From contig CANREU010000048.1 in assembly GCA_947629725.1 (NCBI GenBank), positions 1 through 9,975 on the forward strand: a stretch of 9,975 nucleotides of DNA, read 5' to 3'. Positions within the stretch are counted from its first letter, which is position 1. The number at the start of each line of letters is the position of its first letter. A model generated the notes under the pieces. The model did no database searches and was not told where the DNA came from. It saw only the letters and a list, made by a program, of their open reading frames with translations. A program made the translations under genes and the position numbers. Shown here piece by piece: positions 6,070 through 9,975 of the stretch. Source of the stretch: an uncultured Clostridia bacterium. GTDB taxonomy: Bacteria; Bacillota; Clostridia; Christensenellales; Borkfalkiaceae.

Positions 6070-6840
6070 ATGGGGCATGTGAGGCTCAGGTGGAAACCGC
6101 TTCTCGTTGCGTTTGCGCTCCTTGCGCTCGTGACGGCGGGGGCGTTCGCGGCGAATGCGGCGGGCGCGGAGGAGGTCTATTGGAGCGGGCGGCGGTCCCT
6201 CCCCATCTACAGCGTGGGGCGGGACGACAACAAGATCGCCGTCTCCTTCGATTGCGCGTGGGGGGTGGAGTATACCGACAGGATCCTCGAGGCGCTCGAA
6301 AAGGGGAAGGTCCGCGCGACCTTCTTCACCGTGCAGTTCTGGGCGGAAAAGTACCCCGAGTATCTCAAAAAGATCGACGCGGCGGGGCACGAGATCGGCA
6401 CGCACAGTGCCACCCATTCCTACATGTCCCGCCTCTCCGAGCAGGAGATCCGCTCCGAACTTTCCACCTCCCGCGAGGCGATCGGGAAGATCGTAAAAAA
6501 GAGCGTGGAGCTCTTCCGCCCGCCCTACGGCGACTACGACGATCTCCTCATCGATACCTGCAACGCCCTCGGCGTCTACCCCATCCAATGGGACGTGGAC
6601 TCCCTCGACTGGAAGGACCTCTCCGCCTCGGACATCGTCTCCCGCGTCACGGGGAAGGTGAAAAGCGGCTCCATCATCCTCATGCACAACAACGGGCTGC
6701 ACACCGCGGATGCCCTGCCCGCCGTCATCGACGCGCTCCGCGCGAAGGGCTTTGAGTTCGTGCCCGTCGGCGAACTCATCTACCGCGAAAACTATGAGAT
6801 CGACCACACGGGGCGGCAATATCCGGCGAACGCTTCGTAG
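6070..6840 (+). CDS. polysaccharide deacetylase, PdaB-like
   Basis: A 256-residue NodB-fold carbohydrate esterase 4 family protein, predicted to remove N-acetyl groups from a cell-wall or spore-wall glycan outside the membrane. Residues 8-33 form a signal peptide or membrane anchor (WKPLLVAFALLALVTAG, possible cleavage after AFA or AGA). NodB motifs: SFDCAWG (D61, the catalytic base position), HSATH (H112, H116 metal ligands), RPPYG (150-154), WDVDSLDW (174-181) and ILMHN (H206). In motif 1 the usual second Asp is Cys62; FDxAWG is common in sporulation-type PdaB/YlxY relatives. The start ATG at 6070 has AGGTAAGG seven bases upstream, a modest site; GTG at 6079 is an alternative. CATACCTT at 5960-5967 loosely recalls a sporulation sigma-E -10 box, which is weak. 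It is likely cotranscribed with the SSB-like gene. Confidence 0.9.
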   Translation: MGHVRLRWKPLLVAFALLALVTAGAFAANAAGAEEVYWSGRRSLPIYSVGRDDNKIAVSFDCAWGVEYTDRILEALEKGKVRATFFTVQFWAEKYPEYLKKIDAAGHEIGTHSATHSYMSRLSEQEIRSELSTSREAIGKIVKKSVELFRPPYGDYDDLLIDTCNALGVYPIQWDVDSLDWKDLSASDIVSRVTGKVKSGSIILMHNNGLHTADALPAVIDALRAKGFEFVPVGELIYRENYEIDHTGRQYPANAS

Positions 6841-6893
6841 CGAAAATCGCACCCCGTCCCCCCAAAATCAGAGCGGAAATACAGGAGGTACCT

Positions 6894-7574
6894 ATGGATT
6901 ACAGTTCGGAACGCAACAACAGGGTGTATCTCATGGGAGAGATCGTCTCGGAAGCGACCTTCTCCCACGAGGTGTACGGCGAGGGGTTTTACGAGCTCTT
7001 CGTGAAGGTCATGCGGCTCTCGGGGCAGGCGGATATTCTGCCCGTCACCATCTCGGAGCGGCTCATCCGCGGGCACGACCTCAAGGTCGGCAGCACGGTG
7101 TGCGCGCTCGGGCAGTTCCGCAGCTACAACAAACTCGAGGGCGGGCGCTCCCGCCTCATGCTCACGGTGTTCGTGCGGGAGATCGTCGATTCCGCCCCCA
7201 CGCGGAACCCCAATTCCATCGTACTCTCGGGGTATCTCTGCAAGCCGCCCGTCTACCGCACGACCCCCTTCAACCGCGAGATCGCCGATCTTCTTCTCGC
7301 CGTCAACCGCGCCTACAACAAGTCGGACTACATCCCCTGCATCGCATGGGGGAGGAACGCCCGCTTTGTGCAGGGGCTCAAGGTGGGGGACAGGGTCGCC
7401 CTCTCGGGGCGCATCCAGAGCCGCGAATATCAGAAAAAATTCTCGGAGACCGAGATCGTCACCATGACGGCGTATGAAGTCTCCGTCTCCAAACTTGCGG
7501 CGTTCGAAGACGGCGCCCCCTTCGATCTCGACGGGGAGTTCGATCTCTACGCCATGCCCTCCGCCGCAGAATAA
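6894..7574 (+). CDS. SSB-like protein with two OB folds
   Basis: A 226-residue protein that looks like two consecutive single-stranded-DNA-binding (SSB/PriB-type) OB folds. The first (about 10-105) begins NRVYLMGEIVSEATFSHEV and includes DILPVTISERL and LKVGSTVCALGQF. The second (about 112-205) begins NSIVLSGYLCKPPVYRTTP and includes SDYIPCIAWGRNARFV, LKVGDRVALSGRIQSR and the closing EVSVSKL. The second matches the SSB pattern of IxLxGxLxxxPxxR, an ipciaWG strand and a GdrVxxxGrlxsR turn. The acidic IPF-type C-terminal tip that recruits partners in ordinary SSB is absent; the end is DLYAMPSAAE. The start ATG follows AGGAGGT by four bases. It lies 53 bases after the deacetylase gene with no terminator between. 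It could be an accessory SSB or a replication-restart factor. Confidence 0.8.
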   Translation: MDYSSERNNRVYLMGEIVSEATFSHEVYGEGFYELFVKVMRLSGQADILPVTISERLIRGHDLKVGSTVCALGQFRSYNKLEGGRSRLMLTVFVREIVDSAPTRNPNSIVLSGYLCKPPVYRTTPFNREIADLLLAVNRAYNKSDYIPCIAWGRNARFVQGLKVGDRVALSGRIQSREYQKKFSETEIVTMTAYEVSVSKLAAFEDGAPFDLDGEFDLYAMPSAAE

Positions 7575-7588
7575 TTCCGTTCATTTGC

Positions 7589-7617
7589 TTGACATTTGCC
7601 GCGCGGCGGCGTAAAAT
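7589..7617 (+). promoter_or_regulatory. near-consensus promoter of the isochorismatase-family gene
   Basis: Perfect TTGACA (7589-7594), 17-base spacer, TAAAAT (7612-7617). Transcription would start near 7624. The spacer holds a perfect 10-base palindrome GCCGCGCGGC (7598-7607), a plausible operator position but also easy to get in GC-rich DNA. Confidence 0.85.
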
Positions 7618-7644
7618 GGGGGGCAAATACGGAGGTGAAACAAC

Positions 7645-8202
7645 ATGAAAAACGGAAAGACCGCGGTCCTCGTCGTGGATATGCTCAACGACTTCGTGAC
7701 GGGGGCATTGAAGTGCGACAGGGGGCTCGCCATCGTCCCCAAAACGGCGGAACTCCTCGCGGGCGCGAGGAAGGCGGGCGTGCCCGTCATCTTCTGCAAC
7801 GACGCCCACCTGAAGGGGATCGACCACGAGCTCGAACTTTGGGGGGACCACGCCATCGCGGGCACGAAGGGGGCGGAAGTCATCCCCGAACTCGGGCTCT
7901 GCGGGAAGGACTACGTCGTGCCCAAGCGCAGATACTCGGGCTTTTTCCACACCGATCTCGACCTTTTATTGAAGGAGCTCGGGGTGGACACGGTGGTCGT
8001 CACGGGGCTGCACGCCCACATGTGCGTGCGCCACACCGCGGCGGACGCCTACCAGCTCGGCTATAAGGTCATCGCCGCCATCGACACGATGGACAGCTTC
8101 ACGAAGGAGGACTACGAGTACGGCATCAAGTATCTGAAAGATACCTATGGCGCGGAGCTCGTGAAGTCGGACGACCTCCTCTCCCGCTGGGGCGTGAAAT
8201 AA
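7645..8202 (+). CDS. isochorismatase/nicotinamidase-family cysteine hydrolase
   Basis: A 185-residue cytoplasmic amidase of the cysteine-hydrolase superfamily. The catalytic triad is visible as D12 (VVDMLNDF), K94 (VVPKRRYSGF) and C127 (HMCVRHTAADA), with the cis-peptide turn VVTG before the Cys. D53 and H55 (NDAH) plus H69 (WGDHAIAGTKGAE) match the metal-ligand pattern of nicotinamidases (DxH...WPxHCxxGTxGAE), so nicotinamide to nicotinate, feeding NAD salvage, is the leading guess. Substrates in this superfamily cannot be told from sequence alone, so I give no gene symbol. The start ATG follows GGAGGTGA by six bases. The gene has its own strong promoter and appears monocistronic. Confidence 0.92.
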   Translation: MKNGKTAVLVVDMLNDFVTGALKCDRGLAIVPKTAELLAGARKAGVPVIFCNDAHLKGIDHELELWGDHAIAGTKGAEVIPELGLCGKDYVVPKRRYSGFFHTDLDLLLKELGVDTVVVTGLHAHMCVRHTAADAYQLGYKVIAAIDTMDSFTKEDYEYGIKYLKDTYGAELVKSDDLLSRWGVK

Positions 8203-8226
8203 AAAAGCGTATCAGGAGTACAATGC

Positions 8227-8269
8227 AGAATGGGGTGCGCCGCGGCTCTGCCGCGGCGCACCCCATTCT
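8227..8269 (+). terminator. 20-bp perfect hairpin after the isochorismatase-family gene
   Basis: AGAATGGGGTGCGCCGCGGC (8227-8246) pairs perfectly with 8250-8269 around TCT. It starts 25 bases after the stop codon, so a terminator is likely, but no T tract follows directly. It may instead be a dispersed palindrome. Confidence 0.5.
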
Positions 8270-8309
8270 ATGTCGGACTTTTCACTCCTCGGTGCCCTCC
8301 TTTTTTCGC

Positions 8310-8397
8310 GTCATCCTGCCCCGCCCGCACGCTGTGATCTCTATCGAAGGGCGGCACGAGGAGCAGAGCGACGAAGTAGCCGCCGCGCCGAAGGATC
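8310..8397. repeat. possible relic of a GTCATCCTG...CGAAGGATC repeat
   Basis: GTCATCCTG (8310-8318) and CGAAGGATC (8389-8397) resemble the two ends of a short palindromic repeat often seen in Clostridia genomes (recalled, not searched), here separated by unrelated GC-rich sequence. The assignment is weak. Confidence 0.25.
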
Positions 8398-8437
8398 CCG
8401 AGGTACGAAGTCCGCTGTGCCCACCCCCGTCCCTACG

Positions 8438-8472
8438 GGACACCCCCTCCTATGGAGGGGGCAGGGGTGTCC
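8438..8472 (+). repeat. hairpin element, copy E
   Basis: CCCCCTCC (8443-8450) pairs with GGAGGGGG (8454-8461) around TAT, enclosed by GGACA (8438-8442) with TGTCC (8468-8472) and a CAGGGG bulge. It has the hairpin and a short G tail but not four G runs. A small GTCCC/GGGAC hairpin (8429-8441) overlaps its left edge. Confidence 0.6.
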
Positions 8473-8482
8473 GTATTCTTGC
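8458..8482 (+). repeat. direct repeat, unit 1
   Basis: A 25-base unit of the form GGGGCAGGGGTGTC, two variable bases, TATTCTTGC. It recurs at 8523-8547 with only those two bases changed, 65 bases apart. Confidence 0.75.
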
Positions 8483-8522
8483 CTCACGAGAACAAGTTCG
8501 CGCAGACAGTCATCGCGGGAGA

Positions 8523-8547
8523 GGGGCAGGGGTGTCTATATTCTTGC
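8523..8547 (+). repeat. direct repeat, unit 2
   Basis: The second copy of the 25-base unit at 8458-8482 (TA in place of CG). It directly precedes hairpin/G-run copy F, just as unit 1 overlaps copy E. Confidence 0.75.
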
Positions 8548-8549
8548 AT

Positions 8550-8590
8550 CCCCCCTTATACTTGAGGGGGGAGGGTGGGGTGAGGGGTGG
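8550..8590 (+). repeat. hairpin plus G-quadruplex element, copy F
   Basis: CCCCCC (8550-8555) pairs with GGGGGG (8566-8571) around TTATACTTGA. G runs at 8566-8571, 8573-8575, 8577-8580 and 8584-8587 meet the G-quadruplex pattern. Bases 8550-8576 are identical to 4723-4749 of copy C. Confidence 0.8.
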
Positions 8591-8604
8591 CGAAAAAGAG
8601 CGAG

Positions 8605-8638
8605 ATTCACTCCGCCGCGCAAGGCGCGGCGTCGGAAT
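8605..8638. repeat. ATTC...GAAT palindromic repeat
   Basis: The 8-bp core stem CGCCGCGC/GCGCGGCG (8613-8620 with 8624-8631, loop AAG) is flanked by ATTC (8605-8608) and GAAT (8635-8638). The form GATTC-palindrome-GAATGAC recalls a repeat widespread in gut Clostridia, from memory only. Confidence 0.5.
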
Positions 8639-8639
8639 G

Positions 8640-8673
8640 ACGAAGAAGAGAGGCGTGCGCCTCTCTTCTTCGT
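8640..8673. repeat. 16-bp perfect inverted repeat
   Basis: ACGAAGAAGAGAGGCG (8640-8655) is the exact inverse of 8658-8673, with two bases between. It directly abuts the ATTC...GAAT repeat. It has no following T tract beyond TTT, so terminator function is uncertain. Confidence 0.6.
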
Positions 8674-8707
8674 TTGCCCTCACCCTCCGAGTTTTCGGAA
8701 AAACCAC

Positions 8708-8745
8708 AAAAAACAGCCGCCCGAGCGCATTGCGCTCGGGCGGCT
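8708..8745 (-). terminator. rho-independent terminator for glyS
   Basis: Read leftward, a 14-bp GC-rich stem (8745-8732 with 8728-8715, loop of three) is followed by G and six T (complement of 8713-8708). It is about 200 bases past the glyS stop codon and is the only convincing leftward terminator in this spacer, so the glyS transcript probably ends here. Confidence 0.72.
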
Positions 8746-8811
8746 CCCGCATTGTTATACGCAAAAGACAATGGGAGTAAACAACGGAGAAAGTCTGTCC
8801 CGTCAAAGAAA

Positions 8812-8857
8812 GCCCTCCCCCTACGTGAGGGGGAGGGGCAGGGGTGAGGGTTCGCCC
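8812..8857 (+). repeat. hairpin plus G-quadruplex element, copy G
   Basis: CCCTCCCCCT (8813-8822) pairs with AGGGGGAGGG (8828-8837), loop ACGTG. G runs are at 8829-8833, 8835-8838, 8841-8844 and 8848-8850. It differs from copy B (4585-4630) at a single base, 4.2 kb away. Confidence 0.85.
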
Positions 8858-8883
8858 ATGAGATTGCAAATTGCCCCTCATCC

Positions 8884-8938
8884 GTCCCCTTTGGGGACAC
8901 CTTCCCCCCGAGGGGGAAAGCTTGCGGCACAAAGTGCC
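8884..8938 (-). repeat. triple-hairpin repeat, copy H
   Basis: Three consecutive small hairpins: GTCCCC/GGGGAC (8884-8889, 8893-8898), TTCCCCC/GGGGGAA (8902-8908, 8912-8918) and GGCAC/GTGCC (8926-8930, 8934-8938). Preceded by CCCTCATCC, it reads on the minus strand as hairpins ending in GGATGAGGG, so it faces copy G head to head. The layout resembles repeats I recall from Faecalibacterium-like genomes. It ends ten bases before the glyS stop codon. Confidence 0.6.
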
Positions 8939-8947
8939 GGGGGCGGA

Positions 8948-9975
8948 TCAAAATGCGCACTTCTCGTCGAGATAGTCGGCAACCTCGGACATGGGTAGGC
9001 GGATCTGCCCCATGCTGTCGCGGTCGCGCACGGTCACGGTGCCGTTTTCGAGGGTGTCGAAATCGATGGTCACGCAGTAGGGGGTGCCGATTTCGTCCTG
9101 CCGCCTGTAGCGCTTGCCGATCGAGCCCGCCTCGTCGTAAGTGACGGAGAATTTCTTTTTGAGCTGTTTCAAGAGCTCCTTCGCGGGCTCGGCGAGGTTC
9201 TTCTGGAGGGGAAGCACCGCCGCCTTATACGCCGCGATCGCGGGATGGAAGTGGAGCACCGAGCGCACGTCGCCCCCCTCGAGGGTCTCCTCTTCATACG
9301 CCTCGGAGAGGACCGCGAGCATGAGCCTGTCGGCGCCGATGCTGTATTCGATGACGTAGGGGATATACCGCTCGCCGTTTACGGGGTCGACATATTGCAA
9401 ACTCTTGCCCGAATATTCCTGATGACGCGAGAGGTCGTAGTCGGTGCGGTTGTGGATGCCGTTGAGCTCCTGCCACCCCATCGGATACAGATACTGTATA
9501 TCGCACGCCGCCTTCGCGTAGTGGGCGAGCTTGTCGTGGTCGTGGAAGCGGAGGTGCTCCTTTTTGAACCCCAAGTCGAGCAAAAATTGAAGCGCCTTCT
9601 CCTTGAACTCGGCGTAATACTGCCCGTCCGTGCCCTCCTTGCAGAACCACTGGTGCTCCATCTGCTCGAACTCGATGGTGCGGAAGATGAAGTTCCCGGG
9701 CGTGATCTCATTGCGGAAGGCCTTGCCGATCTGCGCGATGCCGAAGGGGACTTTGGCGCGGGTCGTGCGCTGAACGTTCAAAAAGTTTACGAATTCCCCC
9801 TGCGCCGTCTCGGGACGGAGATAAATTTTGTTCTGGCTCTCGTCGGTGACGCCGCGGCTCGTCTCAAACATCAGGTTGAAGGTGCGGATGGGGGTCCAGT
9901 CGAACCCGCCGCACACGGGGCAGTGTACCTCGTGCTCCTGGATATACGCCTGCATCTCGTCGTTGGACATGAGGT
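8948..9975 (-). CDS. glyS: glycyl-tRNA synthetase, C-terminal part (cut by window edge)
   Basis: The 3' part (about 342 codons) of a class II, single-chain alpha2-type glycine-tRNA ligase, which charges tRNA-Gly with glycine in the cytoplasm. Visible landmarks: HCPVCGG zinc-like knuckle, YLRPETAQGEFVNF, motif 2 (FRNEITPGNFIFRTIEFEQME), WQELNGIHNRTDYDL, motif 3 (YVIEYSIGADRLMLAVL), and the C-terminal anticodon-binding domain with DEIGTPYCVTIDFDTLENG and TVTVRDRDSM. The first Met in view (codon at 9970-9968) is internal: family members have roughly 110-130 more residues before this point, and the frame stays open to the window edge. Symbols glyS and glyQS are both used for this form. The 5' end and promoter lie outside the window. 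Confidence 0.96.
   Translation of the reverse strand, partial: LMSNDEMQAYIQEHEVHCPVCGGFDWTPIRTFNLMFETSRGVTDESQNKIYLRPETAQGEFVNFLNVQRTTRAKVPFGIAQIGKAFRNEITPGNFIFRTIEFEQMEHQWFCKEGTDGQYYAEFKEKALQFLLDLGFKKEHLRFHDHDKLAHYAKAACDIQYLYPMGWQELNGIHNRTDYDLSRHQEYSGKSLQYVDPVNGERYIPYVIEYSIGADRLMLAVLSEAYEEETLEGGDVRSVLHFHPAIAAYKAAVLPLQKNLAEPAKELLKQLKKKFSVTYDEAGSIGKRYRRQDEIGTPYCVTIDFDTLENGTVTVRDRDSMGQIRLPMSEVADYLDEKCAF

Larger units (their letters stand above)
8203..8947. other. 745-base non-coding spacer packed with palindromic repeats
   Basis: No gene is supported. The spacer lies between convergent genes and contains at least ten inverted repeats, listed separately where clear, plus a 25-base direct repeat. 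Long open frames here are translations of the repeats. Confidence 0.75.

Noticed and set aside
5959..6852. 297-codon open frame on the minus strand
   Set aside because: Antisense to the deacetylase, whose catalytic motifs are all present on the plus strand.
8458..8547. Possible CRISPR-like repeats
   Set aside because: Only two units, with a 40-base gap filled by unrelated sequence, no third unit and no cas gene.
8223..8780. 185-codon open frame with AGGAG four bases before its ATG
   Set aside because: Tempting because of the ribosome-like site, but it translates the 20-bp hairpin and the repeats behind it, and shows no protein-like domain.
8203..8947. Insertion sequence or transposon
   Set aside because: No transposase frame and no pair of terminal inverted repeats bounding the region; only small palindromes.
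8270..8998. 242-codon open frame on the plus strand
   Set aside because: Arg/Ser/Pro-rich translation of repeat DNA running into the antisense of glyS; no ribosome site.

Overview
This is a GC-rich stretch of ordinary bacterial chromosome with AT-rich promoters, strong Shine-Dalgarno sites (GGAGG-type) and short intergenic terminators. The protein set fits a Clostridia-like Firmicute: DegV/FakB-type lipid-binding protein, PdaB-like polysaccharide deacetylase, ComF, single-chain (alpha2-type) glycyl-tRNA synthetase, and a lipoprotein with a LAAC lipobox. The style resembles uncultured gut Clostridia such as the Christensenellales, but that placement is inference; no rRNA or tRNA is present to anchor it.

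Layout, left to right. A small leftward gene of unknown function with a TTG start (40-318) diverges from a monocistronic rightward gene for a large surface lipoprotein with a predicted beta-propeller-like ectodomain, a C-terminal membrane helix and a Pro/Glu/Ala-rich tail (460-2898), closed by a perfect 12-bp terminator. Then comes a consensus promoter followed by a double zinc-ribbon acidic protein and comF (3255-4547), with a terminator-like hairpin between the two genes. A bidirectional terminator at 4807-4835 separates comF from a converging degV-family gene (4837-5784, minus). Divergent from degV are a NodB-type deacetylase (6070-6840) and a two-OB-fold, SSB-like protein (6894-7574). An isochorismatase/nicotinamidase-like hydrolase (7645-8202) has its own near-consensus promoter. 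The right edge holds the 3' two thirds or more of a leftward glycyl-tRNA synthetase gene, cut by the window end.

The most distinctive content is non-coding. The spacers at 2977-3254, 4548-4836 and above all 8203-8947 carry copies of a dispersed element: a C-run/G-run hairpin followed directly by a G-rich tail. In four copies (3026-3057, 4585-4630, 4720-4763 and 8812-8857) plus the one at 8550-8590 the tail meets the usual G-quadruplex pattern. Two copies 4.2 kb apart match over 46 bases with one difference, and two others share 27 identical bases. All of these face the same way regardless of neighbouring gene direction. The 745-base spacer between the isochorismatase and glyS genes is essentially an array of such hairpins and other palindromic repeats.

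I see no clear new multi-gene system here. The items most worth a second look are the hairpin/G-quadruplex repeat family, the zinc ribbon shared by two adjacent genes, a possible two-state 5' leader on the zinc-ribbon gene, the doubly anchored lipoprotein and the two-OB-fold protein.
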